Origin: CBDUVZ01 sp965370805
Lineage (GTDB): Bacteria > Hydrothermota > Tepidihabitantia > Tepidihabitantales > Tepidihabitantaceae
NCBI GenBank assembly: GCA_965370805.1
Contig: CBDUVZ010000009.1
Span: 1 to 46,070, forward strand
Reading direction: 5' to 3'
DNA: 46,070 nt
This document shows positions 23,580 to 31,700 of the stretch, piece by piece. Position 1 is the first letter of the stretch. The number at the start of each line of letters is the position of its first letter. Both the position numbers and the translations under genes were made by a program. The notes under the pieces are model-generated. The model had not been told where the DNA came from and made no database searches. It saw only the letters and a list, made by a program, of their open reading frames with translations.

Positions 23580-24131
23580 TCAGTCCTTCCGATATTCGGC
23601 CATGCCCTTCTCGTACAGGTCCTCGCCGTAGATGTCGTTGACTACAATCGCCGGGAAATCCTCAACCGCAAGCTCCCGCACCGCCTCCGGCCCCAGGTCC
23701 TCATAGGCAATCACTTTGGCACCCTTGATACTCTTGGCAATCAGGGCTGCCGCGCCGCCGACCGCAGCGAAATAGACCGCTCGATATTTCTTCATCGCAT
23801 CAAGAACCGGCTGAGTCCGGTTGCCCTTGCCGATCATGCCTTTCAGCCCCTTCTCCATCAACAGCGGCGCGAATGAGTCCATCCGGTACGAAGTGGTCGG
23901 ACCCGCGGACCCGATCGGTTTGCCCGGCGGTGCCGGCGACGGCCCGACGTAATAGATGATCGCGCCCTGCGGGTCGAACGGCAGGTCCTTGCCCGCCTCA
24001 ATCGCATCAACCAACTGCTTGTGCGCCAAATCCCGGCCGGTGTAGATAATGCCGGTTATCAGCACCGAATCGCCGGCATGGAGCCCAGCAACCTTCTCTT
24101 CAGTCAGCGGAGTCGTAATCTTCTTCACCAT
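23580..24131 (-). CDS. Class I fumarate hydratase, beta (C-terminal) subunit
   Basis: This 183-residue protein matches the small subunit of two-subunit, oxygen-sensitive class I fumarase: GDSVLITGIIYTGRDLAHKQ, GPSPAPPGKPIGSAGPTTSYRMD, and GKGNRTQPVLDAM are diagnostic. It completes the substrate site of the alpha subunit encoded just upstream. The stop lies 3 nt before the ATG of the Fe-S subunit, so fumarate formation and reduction are co-expressed. Confidence 0.92.
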   Translation of the reverse strand: MVKKITTPLTEEKVAGLHAGDSVLITGIIYTGRDLAHKQLVDAIEAGKDLPFDPQGAIIYYVGPSPAPPGKPIGSAGPTTSYRMDSFAPLLMEKGLKGMIGKGNRTQPVLDAMKKYRAVYFAAVGGAAALIAKSIKGAKVIAYEDLGPEAVRELAVEDFPAIVVNDIYGEDLYEKGMAEYRKD

Positions 24132-24177
24132 TCTCAGCCTCCCCGCACCCTTTCACTGCCGGAACAGAACCGGCCGA

Positions 24178-24241
24178 AAGGAAGGCCATATCCGGCGGCG
24201 CTACTCGTAATTCGACATTCGTAATTCGGCATTCGTAATTC
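24178..24241. repeat. ATTCG-type short tandem repeat between the fumarase genes
   Basis: After CCATATCCGGCGGCG the sequence repeats CGTAATTCGACATTCGTAAT and then TCGGCATTCGTAATTC, units of about 12-14 bp. Related stretches occur at 14629-14650, 25178-25207, 26063-26085, 39640-39662 and 43903-43924, always at gene borders. Confidence 0.65.
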
Positions 24242-24243
24242 TC

Positions 24244-25086
24244 CTACAGGACTACGGTCTTATGCCGGGATGCATGGCAACACATATTCACCGCGCACGG
24301 CATCGTCGCGATATGGCAGGGAAAAGCCTCAATGAAAACCGCCAGCGCGGTCACCCGGCCGCCAAGTCCCTGGGGCCCAATACCAAGCTTGTTGATTCGT
24401 TCGAGCAGTTCCTTCTCCATATCCGCATAGAACGGGTCCGGATGGACCGAACCGACCTTTCGCAATTGAGCCTTCTTGGCATTCATGGCGCACTTCTCAA
24501 AAGTGCCGCCGATAGCAGCTCCGACAATGACCGGCGGGCAGGGATTCGCTTTGGACCGTCTGACCCGGTCAACTACGAAATCCTTGAACCCTCCGGCACC
24601 GGCCGCGGGGGTCAGCATCTTCACTTCGCTCATATTCTCCGCGCCCCCGCCCTTAGGCTGGACCGTAATCTTCAACCGGTCCCCGGGAACGATATCGGTG
24701 TAGATAATCGGCGGGGTATTGTCACCCGTGTTCTTCCTCCGCAGCGGGTCACGGGCAATCGACTTGCGCAGGTAGCCGTCGGTATAGCCCTTGGCAACGC
24801 CCTGGCTGATAGCGTCATACAACTCCCCGCCCGCAATCCCGACACCTGAGCCGATTTCAACCCAGACGACCGCGAACCCGGTATCCTGGCATGCCGGCAC
24901 CCGCTCATCGTGCGCAATCTCATTGTTCTTCAGTATCTGCCTCAGGATGTCCTTGCCGGTCTCCGACTCTTCGATCTCCAGCCCGTGCTTCAGCGCCGCA
25001 ATGATGTCGTCCCCGATATCGTAGTTCGCATCCATGCACAGCTTCGCTACCGCATCCTTCACCGTATCAAAAGGTATCTCTTTCAC
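24244..25086 (-). CDS. Class I fumarate hydratase, alpha (N-terminal) subunit
   Basis: This 280-residue 4Fe-4S hydratase converts fumarate and malate. It begins with the family helix (VAKLCMDANYDIGDDI). The Cys ligands sit in the expected contexts: VPACQDTGFAVVWVEIG, GGTFEKCAMNAKKA, and PCAVNMCCHASRH near the end. PLRRKNTGDNTPPIIYTD is the substrate-side loop. GGAGGT precedes the ATG. It is first in the leftward run alpha, beta, Fe-S subunit, flavoprotein. Confidence 0.93.
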   Translation of the reverse strand: MKEIPFDTVKDAVAKLCMDANYDIGDDIIAALKHGLEIEESETGKDILRQILKNNEIAHDERVPACQDTGFAVVWVEIGSGVGIAGGELYDAISQGVAKGYTDGYLRKSIARDPLRRKNTGDNTPPIIYTDIVPGDRLKITVQPKGGGAENMSEVKMLTPAAGAGGFKDFVVDRVRRSKANPCPPVIVGAAIGGTFEKCAMNAKKAQLRKVGSVHPDPFYADMEKELLERINKLGIGPQGLGGRVTALAVFIEAFPCHIATMPCAVNMCCHASRHKTVVL

Positions 25087-25124
25087 CGCACCTCCTCATG
25101 CAAACGATGAGTTTCGAGTGTCGA

Positions 25125-25207
25125 ATTCCAAACGTGCAGAATGTCTCGGATAACTGTGTTCCTCAACTGCTTGCCATTCGACATTCGTTATTCGGCATTC
25201 GCAGTTC
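25125..25207. repeat. Repeat-rich border between the MBL hydrolase and fumarase genes
   Basis: Imperfect ATTCG units (CCATTCGACATTCGTTATTC, then GGCATTCGCAGTTC) occupy 25178-25207, preceded by GAGTGTCGAATTCC. No promoter with the local TTGACN-16-TANNNT shape was found here for the fumarase genes. Confidence 0.5.
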
Positions 25208-25208
25208 T

Positions 25209-25865
25209 CTAGAGGGCCGGGTCCAGAACCCGGATTTCAGGCTCTACGGGCAGGCTGTCCTTCGTAATCTCAACCTCAGACCCGCCGACCCTTTTCACAT
25301 TGCCGCGCCCGGACAGGAACTCATCCACCGGCGCGATATCGAACCCGAGCATCGGGGTCTTGTAATGCATCGGAATAACAACCCTGGCACCAAGCTGCTC
25401 TGCAACCTTGTGGGCTTCAGCCGCATCAATCGTGTACAGCCCACCCACCGGCACCAGTAGCAGATCAACCCTGCCGATTGCCCGAACCGTATCCTCAGGC
25501 AGAAGATGGCCCAGATCGCCGGCATGGCACACCCTCAGCCCGTCCATCTCGAACACGTAGATGGTGTTTTTGCCCCGGTTCGCGCCCTGGTGATGGTCGT
25601 GGAAACTGGGATAGCCCGCTATCCTTATTGAGCCGAGTTCAAACTCGCCCTCACCCTTAATCAACTTCGGACTCCCGGGCAGGGCTTCATATCCGTTATG
25701 GTCCGGATGGTCGTGGCTGACCGTGACCCCGTCCGCGCTTTCGGTAATAGCGCCGTACCCGACCGCGCCGTCATAGCTACCCGGAACGTAAGGGTCGGTG
25801 ATGACTTTCGTGCTATCGGAAGCGCTCAGAAGGAACGCCGAATGGCCCAGCCACCTGAGCTTCAT
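25209..25865 (-). CDS. MBL-fold metal-dependent hydrolase (UPF0173/UlaG-like)
   Basis: This 218-residue metallo-beta-lactamase-fold protein has the first metal motif VSHDHPDHNGYE (HxHxDH variant: H-x-D-H-x-x-H region), a later FHDHHQG, the Asp in VCHAGDLGHL, and a final His in VVIPMHYKTP. Small proteins of this type (UPF0173) are metal-dependent hydrolases of unknown substrate. The start has an AGGGGGC site. It stands alone between repeat-bearing borders. Confidence 0.85.
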   Translation of the reverse strand: MKLRWLGHSAFLLSASDSTKVITDPYVPGSYDGAVGYGAITESADGVTVSHDHPDHNGYEALPGSPKLIKGEGEFELGSIRIAGYPSFHDHHQGANRGKNTIYVFEMDGLRVCHAGDLGHLLPEDTVRAIGRVDLLLVPVGGLYTIDAAEAHKVAEQLGARVVIPMHYKTPMLGFDIAPVDEFLSGRGNVKRVGGSEVEITKDSLPVEPEIRVLDPAL

Positions 25866-25880
25866 TTCGCCCCCTTACAT

Positions 25881-26042
25881 CAATTACGAATTCCGATTTG
25901 CGAATGCCAAATGACAGAAGGGAATGTACCATCCGGCGGCGCGATTTGAACCACGGATAAACACAGGTCAGACAACCGGCTGGCTGTCAGGTGTTGACCA
26001 TTAGCTTCCGGTTCTGTGTCCATCCGTGTTTATCGGTGGTTT
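25881..26042. repeat. Palindromic interspersed repeat, third copy, with flanking units
   Basis: The arms AACCACGGATAAACACAG (from 25949) and TCCGTGTTTATCGGTGGTTT (to about 26042) form an imperfect inverted repeat. It is preceded by GTACCATCCGGCGGCGCGAT, a block also seen before the first copy (GTGCCATCCGACGGCAC) and at 24190. The element is therefore composite. Confidence 0.65.
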
Positions 26043-26075
26043 ACGTCCGGCCGGTATCCTGACATCCGGACTTCG

Positions 26076-26336
26076 TCATTCGCTGTTCGCAACGACCGAA
26101 ACCCGCTTCTTGTTCCGGCTGGCATACTCGAACCGGACAACACCGTCAGCAACCGCAAACAGAGTATCATCCTTGGCCCGCCGCACGTTCTCGCCGGGCA
26201 GGAACTTCGTGCCCCGCTGGCGAACGATGATGCCGCCGCTCCGGACCTGCTGGGACCCGAACAACTTCACGCCCAGCCGCTGGCCCTGGCTATCGCGGCC
26301 GTTCTTGGCTGATCCGCCACTTTTCTTATGTGCCAT
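26076..26336 (-). CDS. rpmA: 50S ribosomal protein L27
   Basis: The 86-residue protein is L27: MAHKKSGGSAKNGRDSQGQR is the family N-terminus that reaches the peptidyl transferase centre, followed by LGVKLFG, GGIIVRQRGTKFLPGENV and the strand TLFAVADGVVRFEY. The gene has its own promoter and an AAGGAGATA ribosome binding site. rplU (L21), the usual upstream partner, is not here, nor is obg downstream. Confidence 0.97.
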   Translation of the reverse strand: MAHKKSGGSAKNGRDSQGQRLGVKLFGSQQVRSGGIIVRQRGTKFLPGENVRRAKDDTLFAVADGVVRFEYASRNKKRVSVVANSE

Positions 26337-26368
26337 AAAACTATCTCCTTATTATCAGTCGAACGGGA

Positions 26369-26396
26369 ATTATAGCCCGGCACCCCGGAGTGTCAA
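26369..26396 (-). promoter_or_regulatory. Consensus promoter of rpmA
   Basis: TTGACA (26396-26391), a 16-nt spacer and TATAAT (26374-26369) on the minus strand match both consensus hexamers exactly. The predicted start gives a leader of about 26 nt with AAGGAG, unlike the leaderless genes of this window. Confidence 0.85.
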
Positions 26397-26528
26397 CCAA
26401 GCTCCTCCGCTGTCCGCCTACCGCGACCCGCTTCCAAGCATTTGCCACTTACGCTCTGTGCCTTTCTGCTCCCTGCCAATCCCGAATCCGACATGACGAA
26501 TCCGCTGGGCTGTCAGCCGTCTGCTGGC

Positions 26529-26660
26529 TTGACAACTCCCCTGCGCCAACTAAGCTGGCAGGCGATGAGCGACAGGAAAGGACATCCTGACTCGGCAGCC
26601 GGGGAACGTATCGTCCATCCGCCGGGCCAAGAAGACTATCAGGGAAGGAAAGCAGACGGA
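26529..26660 (+). promoter_or_regulatory. Promoter and leader A of the AlbA_2/ATPase gene
   Basis: TTGACA (26529-26534), a 16-nt spacer and TAAGCT (26551-26556) precede a conserved leader that starts GGCAGGCGATGAGC. Over about 130 bp this block aligns with 28523-28653 in front of the large NACHT gene, including shared GACAGGAA/AACAGGAA, CCGCCGG and AAAGCAGACG segments. The leader from the predicted start to the ATG is about 220 nt. The rest of the 26397-26783 gap shows no gene apart from a short fragment described under rejected items. Confidence 0.6.
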
Positions 26661-26783
26661 GTCGGATGGGTAGGAGATAAGTGATAAGTAGTGTGTCCCC
26701 GAAACTCCCAAAGTCAAAAAGGTCGCGCACTACTGGCTTGAGGTCGACGCCATGACCGGGCCGATGAAAGTGAGTGAAGGTCG

Positions 26784-28223
26784 ATGACCGAAGACCAACT
26801 GCGCAAACTGGTTGTCGGCGGCGAGACGGAGAACGCGGAGTTCAAGGCGGACTTCGGTCAGGAAGCAATTGAGACTGCCGCAGCCTTTGCCAATACGCGT
26901 GGCGGAGTGATACTCATTGGCGTGGCTGACAACGGAACCGTCCCCGGCATACGGCTCGGGCGCGAAACTCTGAGGAAGTACGCCAACCGGATATCGGACG
27001 CCACCGAGCCGCGGGTCATTCCTGACATTGAGTCAGCAGAGTTAGACGGCCACACGCTTGTTGTCGTCACCATCAGGAAGTCGCCTCTGAAGCCGGTCTC
27101 GGTCAGAGGCAGATGCTACCGCCGGGTCGGCAACAGCAATCGGACAATGACACCCCAGGAAATCGCGGAGATGCGCAACCGTACGCTCGGCACGAGTTGG
27201 GACCTGATGCCGGCACGGAATGCTGTCATGGAAGATATCGACAACGCTCGGGTCAGGAAGTATGTAACCCGAGCGAACGCAGCCAGCCGCAGGAACATCG
27301 AAGAAACAGAGAACCCACGGCGGGTGCTGGAGAATCTCAACCTGCTCGAGGCTGGCGTTCCGACTTGGTCCGCGGTGCTGCTGTTCGGAAAGCAGCCAGA
27401 TCGGTTCCTGTCGCAGGCGGCGCTCCACTGCGGCCGGTTCAAGCAGGAGTCGGTGGTAATCGACGACCGGATGTTGACCGGCACGATTGTTGACCAGGTT
27501 GATGAAGCCACGAACTTCATCCGCAAGAACACCAATGTCCGGTTCGAGATGACCGGGCGTCCGGCCCGCGAGGAAATCTGGGACTATCCGTTTGACGCCC
27601 TGCGTGAAGCACTCGTAAACGCAGTCTGTCACCGCGACTACTCACTTCCGTCCAAAACTGAATTGCGTATCTTTGACGACCGGCTTGAGATATGGAACCC
27701 TGGAGGGCTGCCGGTCGGAATCACGCTTGATGACCTGCGCAAACCCCATTCTTCAGTATTGCGGAACAAAGGCATTGCCCGGGTTCTCTACGACATCGGC
27801 TGGGTCGAAAACTGGGGCAGCGGCATGGACAAAATGCTCAGAGAATGCAGGGATGCGGGGTTACCCGAACCCGAGCTTGAGGAACACCAGAACGGATTCC
27901 GGATTACGTTCCGCTCCACACGGATTGTCGGCAGAATTGGCGCGGGTGGCGCAGTAACTGGCGCGGTAAGTGGCGCGGCATTCAGCTCGGTGAAGCGCCC
28001 GGTCTATCGCCGCATGATGCGGATACTCAAGGTCTTGCAGAGTGCCGAGAAGACAAACGTCACGGGGCTTACCGAGGCAACGGGTATACCGCGCCGGACA
28101 CTGCAGCGGGATTTGGCGTTCCTGAAGAAACACGGCGTGGTCGAGTTCGCCGGAGCAGCCAAAACCGGTGGCTATGCGATAGCCCCTTTGGGTCGGGAAG
28201 AAGTCAAGAAGGGGCTTTTCTAG
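26784..28223 (+). CDS. AlbA_2 (Schlafen-like) / HATPase_c_4 / winged-helix protein
   Basis: In this 479-residue protein the N-terminal AlbA_2 domain (about 1-125) shows EFKADFG, then ETAAAFANTRGGVILIGVADNG, the family signature. The central part has the divergent histidine-kinase-type ATPase (ALVNAVCHRDYS, then WGSGMDKMLRECRDAGLPEPE), formerly annotated as RecG-related. A flexible Gly/Ala linker (GAGGAVTGAVSGAAF) leads to a C-terminal winged helix (VTGLTEATGIPRRTLQRDLAFLKKHGVVEF). Its linker DNA (27948-27983) is itself a 12-bp tandem repeat. Such proteins are found near defence genes, but their role is unsettled: transcription regulator or nucleic-acid sensor. It shares its leader sequence with the NACHT gene downstream. 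Confidence 0.88.
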   Translation: MTEDQLRKLVVGGETENAEFKADFGQEAIETAAAFANTRGGVILIGVADNGTVPGIRLGRETLRKYANRISDATEPRVIPDIESAELDGHTLVVVTIRKSPLKPVSVRGRCYRRVGNSNRTMTPQEIAEMRNRTLGTSWDLMPARNAVMEDIDNARVRKYVTRANAASRRNIEETENPRRVLENLNLLEAGVPTWSAVLLFGKQPDRFLSQAALHCGRFKQESVVIDDRMLTGTIVDQVDEATNFIRKNTNVRFEMTGRPAREEIWDYPFDALREALVNAVCHRDYSLPSKTELRIFDDRLEIWNPGGLPVGITLDDLRKPHSSVLRNKGIARVLYDIGWVENWGSGMDKMLRECRDAGLPEPELEEHQNGFRITFRSTRIVGRIGAGGAVTGAVSGAAFSSVKRPVYRRMMRILKVLQSAEKTNVTGLTEATGIPRRTLQRDLAFLKKHGVVEFAGAAKTGGYAIAPLGREEVKKGLF

Positions 28224-28318
28224 GGATGTAGCAGATGATACCCAAGGAATGCAAACGTCTGGCTGAAGTCGACTTCCCGATAGCGGGCGTGTCACGGCAT
28301 GCAGCCCGAAAGGAATCC

Positions 28319-28454
28319 ATCCGTCACGAACACCGCAAAGGAACTATGGACGAGAACGGTCACGACCATCGCCACGAAGCCCAACATGACACCCATGAAC
28401 CCGCTCGTCTTCGTCACCGTCACGACCCTCGCCAAGACCGCCGCTACGACGACC
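28319..28454. repeat. Degenerate 12-bp-period array 4 (about 11 units)
   Basis: From 28319 successive 12-mers resemble NNCCGTCACGAC (ATCCGTCACGAA, AACGGTCACGAC, CATCGCCACGAA, CACCGTCACGAC, CGCCGCTACGAC). It is weaker and shorter than the other arrays. It lies in the gap 28224-28726, whose remaining content is leader B and no gene. Confidence 0.5.
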
Positions 28455-28522
28455 CACCCCTACCCCTGACTCGCCGCGGCCCCGGCAGCCACAACAAACC
28501 CCGAACCGCCACCCGACCCGCC

Positions 28523-28653
28523 TTGACTTTCACTGCCCTGCTAATATGCTGGCAGGCGATGAGCAACAGGAAGGCATGCCCTGACCCGGTAGCCAGGAAC
28601 TACACATCCACCCGCCGGACCGGAAAGACGGTCAGGAAAAGAAAGCAGACGAA
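28523..28653 (+). promoter_or_regulatory. Promoter and leader B of the NACHT gene
   Basis: TTGACT (28523-28528), a 16-nt spacer and TATGCT (28545-28550) precede the same GGCAGGCGATGAGC leader start as at 26557. The leader continues for about 170 nt to the ATG at 28727 and contains C/G-rich runs (TCCCGGGGAGG, CCGGGGTTTCCCCC) that could fold. Confidence 0.6.
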
Positions 28654-28726
28654 GCAGGCCGGGCAGAAATGTGGGAAGTGTCCCGGGGAGGTCCGGGGTT
28701 TCCCCCAGGATTTTCAGGTGTAGCGT

Positions 28727-31700
28727 ATGCCAAGACGTAACAAACGGAAGCTCAGTGCAAATACTCAAGAAGGCCACCAACTACGAGGCCGAAGCGGTGG
28801 TCGGGCGGGAGGTGCAGGCTACGATTTTCAGGACGTCTATGTAGCTTGGCAGTTAGCCAAGATGCTTATGGGGGATCGCGATCCCATCATCGAAGTGCTG
28901 TGGGAGAAAAAAGCCGTCGATACTGGCGCTGGCCGTGGTGCTAGGACGATCCACGTTGATGACGCGGTTGTCCGGCTCCGTGGCGACAGATGGGTCTATA
29001 CGCAGGTCAAGGAAACGGTACCCGCAGGCGGCTGGACGGCTCGGAACCTTATCAAGAGCGGCGTGGCAAAGCAGCTATGGAATCAATGGCAGTCCACGCA
29101 ACCGGACGACCGCAGGAGAACACTGCTGCAACTCGCCAGCGGCGGAAGCATTGCTCCGCTGGCAATAATCATCGATGCTGCATTGAGGTCCAGAACCCCA
29201 TCTGAGCTAATGAGCGACGAAACACCAGCGCAAGCCGCCGCAGACATCGAGGAGCTTTCTAAGCATCTCTTCATATCCGAAAGCGCCCAAGCGCTACTTG
29301 AGTTCCTGAAGGCAGTCCGCGCTGAGCCGCTGCCGGGAGTGGGGGAGATGTATGGCTGGATCATCCAATCGCTGGCACTGTTCGGGACAGCAGCAGGCGA
29401 CACTGCCGACCACCTCATCCGCATCGTGGCTGAGAGCAAGCACGTCGGTGGGAAGGCACGGTCATCCCACACGCGTACCAGCTTGATAGGTCAGATGCAG
29501 GAGGACGGCTTCGAGCCAGAACTGCTGGCGGCTGCCGGACTGATCGTCACCGGCAACCAGCCGGATGAAACGTTCTGGCGAGTCTATCGCGCGGAGGTAG
29601 TCAAGTCGCTACGTAGACTCAGGGTGTACGGGCTTGACATTGAACGGCCTATCTTCGCCGATTTGCCCGCGCTCTTTGTACCACTCCGCCTGCTTCCACT
29701 GGACGAACGGAAGGAAGAGGAAATCGCAGCCAGCCCGACAAGACGTTCGTTCATTGACGTGCTTGACGAAGCTGCGGCTGACCGCTCGGGTACGCAAGAC
29801 GAACCTGCCGCTGGGGTTGATCTGTCAGATGTACTGGCAGACACACGCCGGTTCGTTCTGGTAGGCACACAAGGTTGTGGTAAGACCACCATGCTCCGCT
29901 GGCTGGCGATCATCGCGGCCATGGAGGACAAGGAGGCGAGCCATACGCGTCTACGCTTTGGTCTGCCGCCTGAGCCATTGCTACCTCTGTTTGTGCGCTT
30001 CAGGCGACTGGCTGACCGGGTACGCGCACTCAAGCTCCAGGGCATCCGAGGGCGCGTCGGTCTGGTGGCCGATTTCCTTGCGGCTGAGTTCCAGGCAGGC
30101 GTCGGCGAACACGCTTTCAGCCAGACACAGGCTCTAAGAACCGCCTATGAACTCCTCGAATCTAAGAACACGCTTTTCCTGTTCGATGCACTTGACGAAG
30201 TGGCAGATGTGCCCATGCGCAATCAGCTACTTCAGGCAGTCGCAGACCTAGTAGAGAAGTACCCCGAGCCGCGCATCGTAATGTCCTCCCGCCCCTATGC
30301 TCTGCGTCAAGAAGACCTGCAAGTGGACCTCCCTCGATACTCACCGCTGCCCTTCGATCTGAACGCAACTGATACGTTCTGTGAGCAGTGGTACCGTGCA
30401 GTTCGCGTTCATCTCGGGGACGACCTCAGCGAGAAGGAAGCCAAGCAGGGCGCGGCGCACCTCGCGCAGGAGGCCAGACGAGTCCCCGACCTAGCTGAGA
30501 GCCCACTGCTGCTTTCCATATTGGCGCTCGTGCACTTCAACCGAGACGGCCTACCGATTGAACGAACCAAGCTCTACGACTACGCAACGTTGGCGATGTT
30601 GGGTCATTGGGACCGCGACCCAGCACGCAGTCCTGACGATGATGCAATCCCGTCGGACTGGGCGGATACGCTCAAGCTCGAAGAGTCGGACGTTCGCAGC
30701 ATCGTCGAAAGACTGGCCCACGACGTGCAGGTCAGCAAGGCCGGCAGCGAATTCACTACCGAGCAGGCGCTGAAAAGCTTGAAGCGTGGTATGAACGCCG
30801 TGCCGGGACAGACCGGGGCATCGGACGACCGTGCGCGGCTCCTCCTGCGGCTGCTGCTGGATCGGTCGGGCCTCGTACAGGAACGAAGTGCCGGAGTATG
30901 TGGGTTTGCCCACCTTGGTTTCCAGGAATACTTGGCGGCGCGATGGTTCGTCGGACACGGCAAAGGCTCTCTTGCAGACCTCGCCAAGCACGCAACGGAG
31001 GAACGACATGCGGAAGTCGTTCGCTTCGCCGCAGGAATTCTTACCTCGGACAGAACTGAACAGAACGAAAAGCAGGCGCGCGATCTCGTGCTCGCCGTTG
31101 CCAGACACAACGCTATGCTGGCAGGAGTATGCCTTCTTGAGGCACCGCACCTTCAGATTGACGAAGAAGAAGAATGCGAAGAGCTTGCTCGAGCGGCCTG
31201 GACCGACGCTGGACGCCACTTCTATCATCGCACGGATATCTCGGCGCGAGTAATCTGGGCCTTACTAGGCAGGACATCACAGGCAGATCGACTACTGCTC
31301 GAGATGATAGCCCAGGATGACCATTCCCGACGTGGCCCTATGGGCCCAGAGGCTACGTATGCCTTGCTTGCTTGTCGGCCAGCCATGCCGATGACGCCGG
31401 AGTTGTGCTGGTTTGTGCGGCGGCTTTCCGATGTCGATGATGCACATGGACCGCCCTTGGCGCCTATCTGCGAGCTTCTTCTCGTTGAGGCAGGAGCCGA
31501 TCCAGTCGGAGAGCACGTTTCCGGGCTGATCGCGCTCCTGCGTCCTTCCGACTGGCCATTCCGTTCCCGAAGCGCACGTGGCAGCCTTGCTGATCGCGCA
31601 GGACGACTACTCCGAGAGGAACTCGCCACGCCAAGCACCGCTCAACCCATCTTGGCAGCTCTGTACAGCGCGCTACTGAAGACGCCCGATTGTCGGTGTA

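Noticed and set aside
26720..26783. Short frame KVAHYWLEVDAMTGPMKVSEGR before the AlbA_2 gene, reminiscent of a HEPN N-terminus
   Set aside because: It has only 22 residues, no start, and ends at the next gene; too short to support a remnant call.
28235..28723. 162-codon open frame before the NACHT gene
   Set aside because: It covers array 4 and leader B, both non-coding repeats or regulatory DNA; Arg/His/Pro-rich composition follows the repeat and no family resemblance is seen.
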